Assembly: GCA_964244115.1 (NCBI GenBank)
Contig: CAXTHM010000004.1
Span: forward strand, 1 to 64,000
DNA length: 64,000 nucleotides
From: CADCWK01 sp964244115
GTDB lineage: Bacteria; Chloroflexota; Chloroflexia; Thermomicrobiales; UBA6265
Direction: 5' to 3'
The notes under the pieces are model-generated. The model was not told the DNA's origin. It was given only the letters and a program-made list of their open reading frames with translations, and ran no database searches. Each line of letters starts with the position of its first letter. Positions within the stretch are counted from its first letter, which is position 1. The position numbers and the translations under genes are program-made. Of this stretch, positions 44,303 to 53,656 are shown piece by piece.

Positions 44303-45403
44303 ATGACCGTCAACGGAAAGAACGTCGTTCTCGTTTCCAGCTGGTCGCAGAACATCGGCAACGCGTTCTTCAGCGTGTCGGGACGATGGATCATGGAACA
44401 GGCGGCTCCAGGCGCGCGCGTGACGTGGTTTCAGGACCAGCCCGGATATCGCACACTCCATAACCAATCCAAGGGTAATCCTCAGAACCATGCGAATCTG
44501 ATCGCGTCCCTCGATGTCGATTATCTCGTGCTGCAGGGCCCAATGCTGACCTCCACCTTCCGCGCCCTCTGGGAGCCTTCGTTCCGGGCGCTGCGGGAGC
44601 GTGGTACCAAGATCGTCCTGCTGAGTGCTGGTCTTTTCCGATACACGCCCGAAGAGATCGCTTCCGCCCGCGACTTCCTGTCCGAGTATCCGCCGGACAT
44701 CCTGGCAACTCGTGACTCGGTGACCTATTCTCATTTCCACGATCTCTGTGAGATATCTTACGACGGTATCGAGAGCGCCTTCTGCATCCCGGATGCGTAT
44801 CAGCCGCCCAAGTTTGATCGACCCTCATTTGCGGCGGTTTGCTTCGACCGCTATCCGGAGCCGGACCTCACGATTGGCGGTCAGCCCTCGCGAACCTCGT
44901 CGGATGGGCGCAGCGGCAGCTTCGGGTTTGAGGGAGATACCTGGAACTGGTCGTTTCCTCGCGTCCCGTACCTGCTCGCGAAGAAGGGACAGGGCGTTGC
45001 CTATCTCGGAACTTTGGCAGACCGACGGCGGTCGATGCCCGACAAGCTGGATGGATTGGCAGTCGTACGGCCCGAGCACCGCACAAACCCTTTCATCGGT
45101 TGGAAGGTGTATCGCCATCCTGGCGCGGTGGCCACGGATGAGCCGTATACCTATCTCGCTACGTACGCCAATGCGGAGTTGACGCTGACTGATCGCGTCC
45201 ATGCGGGCGTCGTCGCATTGGCGTACGGGACGCCGGCGATGCTCTTCGGCGCGACCCCGCGGGATGCGCTGTTCGAGCGCATGGGGATCACGGACATTCG
45301 GCGTCACCCGGTGACGCTTCCCGAGGAGCGACGGGTGGCCGAGCGAGAGAAGCTGGTCGAGTTCCTTCGACGTGGACTCGACCAGCTCGAATCCGGGAGC
45401 TAG
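44303..45403 (+). CDS. Polysaccharide pyruvyl transferase family protein
   Basis: The 366-residue protein has the family N-terminal pattern VVLVSSWSQNIGNAFFSVSG, YLVLQGPMLTSTFRALWEPS and, near the C-terminus, LATYANAELTLTDRVHAGVV, the conserved DRxH motif, with ALAYGTPAMLFG after it. Such enzymes transfer pyruvate from phosphoenolpyruvate to a sugar as a ketal, adding charge to the polymer. A 154-base gap separates it from the previous gene. A second, diverged member of the family lies at 47661-48782. Confidence 0.83.
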   Translation: MTVNGKNVVLVSSWSQNIGNAFFSVSGRWIMEQAAPGARVTWFQDQPGYRTLHNQSKGNPQNHANLIASLDVDYLVLQGPMLTSTFRALWEPSFRALRERGTKIVLLSAGLFRYTPEEIASARDFLSEYPPDILATRDSVTYSHFHDLCEISYDGIESAFCIPDAYQPPKFDRPSFAAVCFDRYPEPDLTIGGQPSRTSSDGRSGSFGFEGDTWNWSFPRVPYLLAKKGQGVAYLGTLADRRRSMPDKLDGLAVVRPEHRTNPFIGWKVYRHPGAVATDEPYTYLATYANAELTLTDRVHAGVVALAYGTPAMLFGATPRDALFERMGITDIRRHPVTLPEERRVAEREKLVEFLRRGLDQLESGS

Positions 45404-45491
45404 AGAAGCCAAGCCCGCCGCTCGATGCTGCTCAGGATGCCGCTCGAACGCCAGTCCAGGGCCATCCTGAGGCAGGGAAAGGAATAGACCG

Positions 45492-46091
45492 TTGGGCCGA
45501 GTCCAATTGTCGCTGACATCACCGCGCGGTTATCAGGCGGGGCGGCCGTTCTGGTACCGGACGCTTTGGCTCGTCGTCGAGGCGGCGACGCTGCTCAATC
45601 CGGTCTTCGTTCCCTACGGGATCAAGGCGCGCATCCTCCGCGCGTTCGGAGCGACGATCGGCCGGAACGTCATCATCAAGCCGGGCATCCATATCAAGTA
45701 TCCATGGCACTTGACCGTGGGCGACGATGTCTGGCTGGGAGAGCGGGCCTGGATCGACAACTTTGTCTCGGTCACCATCGGCGACGATGTCTGCATCTCC
45801 CAGGGCGCCTATCTCTGCACCGGCAACCATGACTGGGGCGATCCCGGCATGGGGCTGATCGTCCGGCCGATCACGGTGGAAACGGGCGCGTGGGTGGGTG
45901 CGTTCGCTCGGGTCGGTCCGGGCGTAACGGTCGGTGAGGAAGCGATCGTCGCGCTCGGTGCGGTGCTGCTGCGGGATGCCGAGCCGCGCGGCGTCTACCG
46001 AGGCAACCCAGCCGAGCGGATCCGTGAGCGACAGGTTCGCGATCAAGCGGGCCCGGCACGTCGAGATCCCGCGACTTCGACGTTCGGGTAG
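45492..46091 (+). CDS. WcaF-like colanic-acid-type O-acetyltransferase
   Basis: The 199-residue hexapeptide protein from a TTG at 45492 has RPFWYRTLWLVVEAATLLNP at the N-terminus, typical of WcaF/maltose-acetyltransferase relatives, then IGRNVIIKPGIHIKYPWHLT, VGDDVWLGERAWIDNFVSVT and the CTGNHDWGDPGMGL loop with the catalytic His. A weak AAAGGAA site lies upstream; no closer ATG exists. It should O-acetylate a fucose or related sugar of the polymer. Confidence 0.85.
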   Translation: MGRVQLSLTSPRGYQAGRPFWYRTLWLVVEAATLLNPVFVPYGIKARILRAFGATIGRNVIIKPGIHIKYPWHLTVGDDVWLGERAWIDNFVSVTIGDDVCISQGAYLCTGNHDWGDPGMGLIVRPITVETGAWVGAFARVGPGVTVGEEAIVALGAVLLRDAEPRGVYRGNPAERIRERQVRDQAGPARRDPATSTFG

Positions 46092-46097
46092 CGCGCG

Positions 46098-46355
46098 ATG
46101 TGGCGTCTTGCGGTCGTACTGATGCTCATCGGCTGGATGCTCGCTGTCCTGCTTGCCGGGCTGGTGCTGAACGCCTTTCGGATCGATGAGGGGCCGACCG
46201 TCGTCGTGCTCGATGCATCCCGTGGCTGGGGGTTGCACCGGATGGACCTGATGATGATCGCGATCGCCGTGACACCGGTCGAGTTGGTTTGCCTCGGTCT
46301 CGTCCTGTCCTCGCTCCTTCGTGGTGACAGGGATTCGACGACGAGCGAGCGATGA
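46098..46355 (+). CDS. Small two-helix membrane protein
   Basis: The 85-residue protein has two hydrophobic segments (LAVVLMLIGWMLAVLLAGLV and MIAIAVTPVELVCLGLVLSS) joined by a polar stretch with GPTVVVLDASRGWGL. It sits between two acetyltransferase genes and overlaps the next start by 4 bases, so it is probably translated and co-regulated. I recognise no family; it may assist the membrane acyltransferase that follows. Confidence 0.6.
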   Translation: MWRLAVVLMLIGWMLAVLLAGLVLNAFRIDEGPTVVVLDASRGWGLHRMDLMMIAIAVTPVELVCLGLVLSSLLRGDRDSTTSER

Positions 46356-47560
46356 CGGGATCGGCCTTCGGGAACGACGGGATGCCGGAACGATGTGTGT
46401 CCGCCGTTGATTCACTGGGAAAAGGAGATCATCCTGTGACTGGGGCTACCGCGACCACATCCGACGTCCGAGCCACGTTCAATATCCCATCGTTGGACGG
46501 ATTGCGGGCGATAGCCGTGCTCATCGTGTTCATCGGACACGGCCAGATCGCGCCGTCGTGGTTTCCCGGTCATGTCGGCGTGACGATCTTCTTCTTCCTG
46601 AGTGGGTACCTGATCACCACCCTGATGCGTCGCGAACATGATCGAACCGGCGATATCTCGTTGAGTCGCTTCTATCTGCGACGCACGCTGCGTATCGTGC
46701 CGCCAGCCTATCTGGCGATCCTGCTGTCGATCGCCCTGGGTGCCTCTGGCATTCTGGCGGCCTCGACCAGCGGCTGGGGCGTTCTGTCCGAATTGTTGAA
46801 CTACACCAACTACTATCTCGTGTTCGCCGATCGAGACGGCCTGCCGCCCGAGTCCTCGATGCTCTGGTCCCTCTCGGTTGAGGAGCACTATTATCTGCTC
46901 TTCCCGCTGGTCGTTCTGTTCCTGCTCCGTCGGCGCCTCAGCTATCAGCGCATCGGATGGCTCTTGCTCATCGGAGCGGGGATGGTGCTCGTGTGGCGAC
47001 TGTACCTGGGATTGACGGGTGCGAGTTTCGACCGGTTGTATGTGTCGTCCGACACACGAATGGACAGCCTGCTGTATGGGAGTGCACTGGCGTTGCTGCT
47101 CAACCCGATGTTCGGGAAGGACCAGGTACGCCCGATCCGTCTTCGACCGTACATCCACGCCATCGCGGCCGTCGCCGCCCTCGTCTTTCTCCTGTCAGCT
47201 CTGGTGCCGAGTATCGCCTTCCGACTCGGCGTTGCCGATGTCATCCAGTGTATCTGCCTGATCCCTATCTTCTGGTCGATCATCGCCCTGCCAGAGAGCT
47301 TCATCGGACGTCTGCTCAACCATCGCTGGGTCGTCACGATCGGGGTCTGGTCATTCTCGATCTACCTCTTCCACCGGATGGCGATCGCCGTCGTGGATCG
47401 TGTCATCAGCCAACCACTGGTCAACGATCTCTGTGCCCTCGTGCTCACGCTCGCCGTCGCCGCTCTCGTCCATAAATGGGTCGAACGACCGTGTGCCACG
47501 CTTCGGAAACGACTCGAAGTTCGCGTACCTGTCACACAGTCGGCTACTCGTTCCGCCTGA
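46352..47560 (+). CDS. Acyltransferase-3 (OafA/YrhL-type) membrane O-acyltransferase
   Basis: The 402-residue protein starts the conserved domain at SLDGLRAIAVLIVFIGHGQI (catalytic His in the first helix) and shows FFFLSGYLITTLMRRE, RFYLRRTLRIVPPAYLAILL and WSLSVEEHYYLLFPLVVLFL, all standard for the family. About ten membrane helices are visible. The N-terminal 45 residues are polar and uncertain; a GTG at 46436 after AAAGGAGAT is a good alternative start. It should acylate polysaccharide subunits on or across the membrane. Confidence 0.88.
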   Translation: MTGSAFGNDGMPERCVSAVDSLGKGDHPVTGATATTSDVRATFNIPSLDGLRAIAVLIVFIGHGQIAPSWFPGHVGVTIFFFLSGYLITTLMRREHDRTGDISLSRFYLRRTLRIVPPAYLAILLSIALGASGILAASTSGWGVLSELLNYTNYYLVFADRDGLPPESSMLWSLSVEEHYYLLFPLVVLFLLRRRLSYQRIGWLLLIGAGMVLVWRLYLGLTGASFDRLYVSSDTRMDSLLYGSALALLLNPMFGKDQVRPIRLRPYIHAIAAVAALVFLLSALVPSIAFRLGVADVIQCICLIPIFWSIIALPESFIGRLLNHRWVVTIGVWSFSIYLFHRMAIAVVDRVISQPLVNDLCALVLTLAVAALVHKWVERPCATLRKRLEVRVPVTQSATRSA

Positions 47561-47660
47561 CAGTGCCTTTCGAGCGATCGGATCTTCCGGTCGAGGTCGG
47601 GGAGAGGCTCGTATCGACCTGCGGCACCGCCTCGACGCTGAATGCCAGACCTCGACCGGG

Positions 47661-48782
47661 CTATCTCAGGAGGGCCTGGATATCCGACCGCAGGGTGAGC
47701 AAGTCGGCCCGGGCGGCGGCCGTCGCCTGCCGCAACCGCCCGGCCGATGTCTCGTCGGTCAGGATCGCCTCCAGGTTGGTCCACGTCGCGGCGCGGCTGT
47801 CGACCTCGCCGAGCGGAACGATGTGCCGCAGTGTCGCCGTCAGCTTGTCCGTGTCGGGATGGACGATCGCGATCGGGACCGCGCCGTGCTGCGCCCCGAA
47901 GATCAGGGCGTGGAGGCGGTCGCTGATCACGAACCGGGCCTGCCTGTACGTTTCCAGCGCTCGCTCCAGCTGCTCGGTGTGGGTCTCGTCTTCCCAGGCC
48001 ACGAGCGGCGTGTCGGTCTCCCGGGCGATCGCCTCGTGCTGCCCCTGGTCGGACTTGACCTGAGTCAGGATCACCGGTCGGAGCCCGAGGCGCCTGCAGA
48101 GCGTGACGGCGTCCCGGATCGCCGGGAGGTTGGCCGGCCGGTCGCCCCGAACGGAGATCACGATGACGTCCTTCGTCCCGTTGTCGTGATCGCCATGGTC
48201 CTCGAAGAAGGCGACGTCGGGGACCACGCGCAGCGCTAGTCCGAGTACGGCCGAACTCGCCGTATCGCGTGTGGAGAAGGCATCCAGGGCCCGGATACGG
48301 GCTTGCTCGATCGTCAGGGCCAGACGCCCCTGTCCGCGGGCGGCCCGGGCGATGGCGACGGCCCGCCCTCCGGAGGCCCGGACGGCGATCGACGTGACGA
48401 GGTTGAGCAGGGGTTTGGCCAGCGAGCGCGAGACGGCGAACTGTCGTCGTGGCGTACCGAGCTTCGCTGCACGACCGAAGGTACCGAAACCCTGCGGACC
48501 GGGAGCGAAGACCAGGTGCGCCCGCCGCCGTAGCACCTGTCGGCCGAGGAGGAGCTGGAAGGCCCGCGAACTGCGGACGATCGGTACGTCCGGAGGGAAG
48601 TCGAACGCCTCGATATAGCCCGGGGGCATCGTGCCGGCGAAGACCGTGACTGGCAGCCCTGTCTCCATCAGCCACGATGCGACGACCTTGCGGATCACGA
48701 TGTCACCGAGGTTGTCCGGTTGGGCGGCGATGCTGTAGAAAATCGTCTTCCCGCTCAACGCCTGATCCCGAGTCATGGTCAT
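47661..48782 (-). CDS. Polysaccharide pyruvyl transferase family protein, leftward
   Basis: The 373-residue protein starts TIFYSIAAQPDNLGDIVIRK, the NLGD motif of the CsaB/WcaK family, and contains LVFAPGPQGFGTFGRAAKLG, VIVISVRGDRP, ILTQVKSDQGQHEAIARETD and ARFVISDRLHALIFGAQHGA (DRxH). The ATG at 48782 overlaps the flippase stop by 4 bases, so both are one leftward operon that converges on the acyltransferase gene. Confidence 0.86.
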   Translation of the reverse strand: MTMTRDQALSGKTIFYSIAAQPDNLGDIVIRKVVASWLMETGLPVTVFAGTMPPGYIEAFDFPPDVPIVRSSRAFQLLLGRQVLRRRAHLVFAPGPQGFGTFGRAAKLGTPRRQFAVSRSLAKPLLNLVTSIAVRASGGRAVAIARAARGQGRLALTIEQARIRALDAFSTRDTASSAVLGLALRVVPDVAFFEDHGDHDNGTKDVIVISVRGDRPANLPAIRDAVTLCRRLGLRPVILTQVKSDQGQHEAIARETDTPLVAWEDETHTEQLERALETYRQARFVISDRLHALIFGAQHGAVPIAIVHPDTDKLTATLRHIVPLGEVDSRAATWTNLEAILTDETSAGRLRQATAAARADLLTLRSDIQALLR

Positions 48783-50047
48783 CCCTCGTACCCTCCCTGG
48801 GTCAGGCCTGGTTGGGTCGCCAGTCCATCCGTCCCGGACGCGGCAAGGCGCTGTTCGGTCTGGACGAGTCGCCGGGTGACGAGCGCAAACTGGACGACGA
48901 ACGACAGGCTCAGCGCCCCGGCGGCCCCGGTCGCGCCGAAGAGCAGCGACCCGACCAACACCATCCCGAGGTGCAGGGCGGTGGTGGCAAGCGTGGTCCG
49001 GGCGACGAATGTCTTGTGCCCGGTACCCTGCAGGAGGGCGCCGGCGAGCGACGCGCCGGCCGCGAACGGCAGCCCGAGCAGCACGAGCTGGAGCGCGGGG
49101 ATCGCGGAGCGGTAAGCGTCGCCGAGGGCGACGGGGACCAAGGGCGGGAGTACGAAGAGGAGTGTCAGGTAGACGACGGTCATCGTTCCCAGCATCGTCA
49201 ACGCCAGCCGGTGGAGCGCACCTCGGTCGCCGGGCGCCAACCGGGCCGAGGCGGGCAGGAGGACCTTTGCCAGGGTCGTCGGGAGGATGCGCAGGGGGCT
49301 AGTCAGGCGGCTGGCCGAGGCGTAGAACCCAGCCTGTCCAGCCGTCGCCGCCATCCCGACGAAGACCACATCGAGGTTGCGTGCCTGGGTCGCCATCGCG
49401 TTCAGCCAGTAGGGCCAGGTCTCGCGGACGAGGGACCGGACGCTCATCGCCTGCCGGGGTGGGAGCCGTGGGGCAACGAAGCGGCGGGCCCAGGTCGCGG
49501 ATAGAGACGCGGTGACGGCCGTCGCCAGGCAGAACGACAGGATCGGGTCCGTCCCGAACAGGTGCAGTATCAGGAAGATCGCGAGGGAAAGTATACGCCG
49601 CAAGAGGACGTTGAAAAAGTTGACCTTCCAGTCCTGATCGGCGAAGGCGACACCGAGCCAGACCTCGGCATTGCGCTCGGCGCTCATCCACAGCGCGAGT
49701 GGCAGCATGAGCAGGAACCGATCGTCGATCGTCGATCCCAGACCGCCGAGAGCGATCGCCGCCCCGATGCATAGCACGAACGAGAGCCGGGAGTTCAGTT
49801 CCAGCGCCATCGTCACGAGACCGCTGCCGGCGTCCGCCGCCCTTTCCCGGACGATGTAGGTCGAGATGCCGAGGTCGAGGACCGTCTGGCCGATCAGGGC
49901 CACTCCCAGGACGGAGGAGAGCACGCCGAAATCGGCAGGGGACACGGCGCGGGCGACCAGGACGAGCAGCGCCGCCTGCAGCGCGGCGGCGACGATCCGG
50001 CCACCCGCGCCGGAGGCGAACTGAATGAGCAGGATCCGGTTCTTCAC
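48779..50047 (-). CDS. Wzx-like polysaccharide flippase
   Basis: The 422-residue membrane protein from the GTG at 50047 (GGGGAAG upstream) has about twelve hydrophobic segments and the MATE/Wzx-type N-terminus GGRIVAAALQAALLVLVARA then VSPADFGVLSSVLGVALIGQ. It would flip undecaprenyl-linked repeat units outward. A longer open frame upstream is composed of transporter debris and non-coding sequence. The next gene overlaps by 4 bases. Confidence 0.88.
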   Translation of the reverse strand: MKNRILLIQFASGAGGRIVAAALQAALLVLVARAVSPADFGVLSSVLGVALIGQTVLDLGISTYIVRERAADAGSGLVTMALELNSRLSFVLCIGAAIALGGLGSTIDDRFLLMLPLALWMSAERNAEVWLGVAFADQDWKVNFFNVLLRRILSLAIFLILHLFGTDPILSFCLATAVTASLSATWARRFVAPRLPPRQAMSVRSLVRETWPYWLNAMATQARNLDVVFVGMAATAGQAGFYASASRLTSPLRILPTTLAKVLLPASARLAPGDRGALHRLALTMLGTMTVVYLTLLFVLPPLVPVALGDAYRSAIPALQLVLLGLPFAAGASLAGALLQGTGHKTFVARTTLATTALHLGMVLVGSLLFGATGAAGALSLSFVVQFALVTRRLVQTEQRLAASGTDGLATQPGLTQGGYEG

Positions 50048-50454
50048 GGTCTTCCCCGGTGATTGCCCGAGAGCCGTGACGGCTGCGCGGTCGGTTGCGA
50101 AGTACGGCCGAATCGACAGGATTGGGACGATTCTACCGGAAGCGCTACCAGAGGATAGCAAAGCGGGAGGAACTCGCTGATCGCCGGGGTTGGTACCAAA
50201 GGCCTGATCGGACCTACCCGTAGGAAATCCGAGGTCCCATTGGCGGGTTTCCGGGGTAGGCGTGGCGCAGCCCATGCTGATCCGCACCTGGTCCGAGGCT
50301 GGCCCTCCTCGCCGGGCGTCTAACGATGGCTTCTCGTCAGACTGACCGGTCGTCTGCCGCGATCGGCACCGATTACCCCATGAATGGCAGACCAGGAGCG
50401 CATGAGGGTCACCATCTTCGGAATGGATGATGTCGGAGAGGTGCCGATCTCCGA
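50048..50454. other. Non-coding interval upstream of flippase
   Basis: A 407-base stretch with no supported gene. It presumably contains the promoter of the leftward flippase/pyruvyl-transferase operon. Its right part runs into decayed permease sequence. Confidence 0.4.
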
Positions 50455-50893
50455 GCCCAGTGACTTCCTGGCCGTGGAGGAAACTCGTCAGCGGGTTCTC
50501 GACGATGTGGGCCGTCGCATCGGCGGCGGCGAGCGTGATCGTGGTGATGAAGCCGGTCACGACGACGCCGAGCAGGGCCAGGACGAACGGCTTGCCCTGC
50601 CACCACGGGCGCCGCCGCTCCGGTATCGAGATCGAGCCGTCGCCTCTGGCGCTCTTCTCGGCCACCCGCTTGGACATGGGCAGGGCGCCGAACAGCGTGA
50701 TCAGCACGAGGATCAGGGTCGCGACCGGTGACCGCACCCCGGCCGCGAGGGCGGCGATGCCCGGCTGATGGCCCAGGGTCGAGAAGGAGTCGACGCCGGT
50801 CAGGCAGACGACCTTCCACCACGGACAGGTCTGCCTGTCCCCTTCGTCGAGAGTGGACCCGGAACGCTCGTGCGGTGTCCCTGGAGGAGTCAC
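50455..50893 (-). pseudogene. APC-superfamily permease fragment
   Basis: Reading leftward from about 50850: WWKVVCLTGVDSFSTLGHQP, GIAALAAGVRSPVATLILVL, LFGALPMSKRVAE, RPWWQGKPFVLALLGVVVTG and AADATAHIVENPLTSFLHGQ, then homology stops. Full-length relatives have the same start and continue for hundreds of residues with about twelve helices. Only about the first 130 residues remain, so this is a truncated remnant. Truncation lies just upstream of the flippase operon, suggesting the polysaccharide cluster edge was inserted or deleted here. Confidence 0.75.
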
Positions 50894-51037
50894 CGTGCGA
50901 CGTCGCTGCGCGTGGGCTCTGGCGGATCTCGCTGTGGGAACGGATTCGGTCGCGGAATCGCTGTCTGGGCGACCATTGCCGGGCGGTGACGTCTGCCACC
51001 ACCGCGGTGAGACGCGAGCGTTCTCGAACGGGCCCGT

Positions 51038-51848
51038 TCAGCGCCCGCCCTGCTGGCCCGGGACCACGAACGCCCGCATCGCGCTCGTGACCGACTGGGC
51101 GGTCGCACCGAGCAGCCGGACCAGCGCGTACCCGTCCCCTTCGGCAGCCGCCCAGGTGACGCCGTCGGAGATATCCGGCGCCGACGGCAGCTGCCAGTCG
51201 TGGCCGATCAGGTAGAGGGTCCCGGCGACGGCGAACCCGCCGTGCCGCGCGGGACTGGTCAGTGGGCGGCACGCCGGCTCCAGGCGGACCCGTTCGAGGA
51301 GCACGAGCCCACCGTCCAGCCGGGCATGGAGATCGAGCCGCAGTCGGCTGAACAGGTTCGCCTCCCCCATCGCCAGGCGGCCCGGCGTCAGGACCTCGCC
51401 GACCGCCACCGTGCCGCCGGCCGCGACGTCGATCGTCGTCCTCTGCTCCAATATGGCCTGCCGGAACGGGATCAGCTCGCCGGGCAGGTAGACCAGCCGG
51501 GCGCCGGCGGCGACGGACAGCGAGACCGCGACCGTCGCGGGCTGACCGGATGGCGACGGGTAGACCTTCGTCGCGCCCTGCCCACGGACCGTCAGGGACG
51601 CATCCGGGCCGACCTCGATCGCGACCGCCAGCCGGTCCCCCGGCAGGTAGCCCGGCCCGACGCCCTGGACGATCAGGTCAGCCGATCCGTCCCCGGCCCG
51701 GTCGCTCGGCAGCCCGAGGTGGAACGGGGCGGTGCGGTAGGCATCGACGACCGCCGTCCGGGAACCGATCCGCTCGGCCCGGAGGCGCAGCTCGCCGCTC
51801 GGCGCCTCCGGGAACGATGCCTCCGGCGCGTCGATCGGCGCCGGGGAC

Positions 51849-51859
<11 letters not shown>
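51038..51859 (-). CDS. ureD: Urease accessory protein UreD/UreH
   Basis: The 273-residue protein from the ATG at 51859 has the UreD pattern: APFHLGLPSDRAGDGSADLI, LTVRGQGATKVYPSPSGQPA, LVYLPGELIPFRQAILEQRT and LTPGRLAMGEANLFSRLRLD. UreD forms with UreF and UreG the complex that delivers nickel to apo-urease. It is the last gene of the leftward operon and overlaps ureG by 11 bases. A longer N-terminal frame exists inside ureG but has no family resemblance. Confidence 0.9.
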
Positions 51860-52598
<739 letters not shown>

Positions 52599-52648
52599 TC
52601 GATGTCCTCTCAGCTGGATGGCGTCCCGACGACGCGTCGGGCGATCGG

Positions 52649-53344
52649 TCAGGATGCGAACATCCGGGCCGGCAGCGACGGCTGCCGCATCCCGGCGACG
52701 TCGATCAGCGGCAGGTAGCCGCCGAGATCCTCGGGATCCGTGCCTGGCGTGGCCGCCACCGCGGCGGACAGGTCCGGTTCCAGGCCGGCGATGATCCGCT
52801 GCGCCGCCGTCTGCCCGATCACCCCGAGCCGGACGGCCGCCGCGACGTAGCTGTTCAGCGACGACGCCCCGAAGGCCGAGACGGCCGACATCGCGTCGAT
52901 TTCCGCCGATCGGGCGGCGACCCCGAAGGCGACCGCGTGGTGTCCCGGCGTGCGACCATCGCGGATCGCCCGGAGCACCCGATCGGCGAACGCCGAGGGG
53001 AACAGCGGCACGGTCGCCTCCAGCGTCCGCCGGCCCATCCGGGTGCTGGCGGTCCGCAGGGCCGGCACCGGCCGCAGCGCCGACAGCAGCCAGTCGAGCG
53101 CGACCAGCCCGTCGAGATCATCGTCCGTGGCGTCGCGGTGGGCGAGCCATAGGGCCGGCAGGTCCTGCCCGGCCAGCGTCTCCTCGATGTGCGCGACCGC
53201 GACCGCCCGGACGTCCGCTTCGCCCGCGATCAGCCCCATCGCGTGGAGACCTTCCAGCCCGTGCGAGAAGGCGTAGCCGCCCGTCGGGAAGGACGAGTCC
53301 GTGATCTGGAGCAGCCGGAGCAACGCGGTTGTCGAACTTGGCAT
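52649..53344 (-). CDS. ureF: Urease accessory protein UreF
   Basis: The 231-residue helical protein from the ATG at 53344 shows LLQITDSSFPTGGYAFSHGL, the family signature, then a GRRTLE segment, GHHAVAFGVAARSAEIDAMS and ASSLNSYVAAAVRLGVIGQT. UreF acts as GTPase-regulating scaffold with UreD and UreG. It is 50 bases upstream of ureG. The 312 bases between it and ureC hold a palindromic element. Confidence 0.93.
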   Translation of the reverse strand: MPSSTTALLRLLQITDSSFPTGGYAFSHGLEGLHAMGLIAGEADVRAVAVAHIEETLAGQDLPALWLAHRDATDDDLDGLVALDWLLSALRPVPALRTASTRMGRRTLEATVPLFPSAFADRVLRAIRDGRTPGHHAVAFGVAARSAEIDAMSAVSAFGASSLNSYVAAAVRLGVIGQTAAQRIIAGLEPDLSAAVAATPGTDPEDLGGYLPLIDVAGMRQPSLPARMFAS

Positions 53345-53386
53345 CAAGGATCAGTCCCTGCGATGTCGAGGGTCGTCTTTCGTAGC

Positions 53387-53639
53387 GGCGAAGCTTGCAA
53401 GCCATGCCACCGCAGTAGCCCGTGGCGTAGGGGCGACCCCCGCTACGCTAGCGCTCGTCCGGCTGTCGCGGCACCATGCATGGCCCCTCGGGTCGTCGAT
53501 GTGAACGCCCGTATCGCGAACGCCGCTGCCGCCCTGCGGGGCGTTGGCCGCTTCGGCGGCCGGACTCGCAAGCTTCGCCCCTCCACGCCGCCGCCGTGTC
53601 GGTGTGGACGACTCCCAGCGTAGCGAGCGGGTCGCCCCT
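53387..53639. repeat. Palindromic MITE-like element inside the urease operon
   Basis: Two nested inverted pairs: GGCGAAGCTTGCAAG (53387-53401) against CTCGCAAGCTTCGCC (53565-53579, one mismatch), and the AGGGGCGACCC...CGCTACGCT arm (53429-53449) against its inverse at 53617-53639. No protein is encoded. The layout suggests a non-autonomous mobile element or a large RNA structure between ureC and ureF. Confidence 0.6.
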
Positions 53640-53656
53640 GCGAGCGGACGTGCTCA

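Noticed and set aside
50048..50893. Fusion of the flippase with upstream permease sequence as one 704-residue protein
   Set aside because: The open frame simply runs through permease debris and non-coding sequence; the flippase has its own GTG and ribosome site at 50047.
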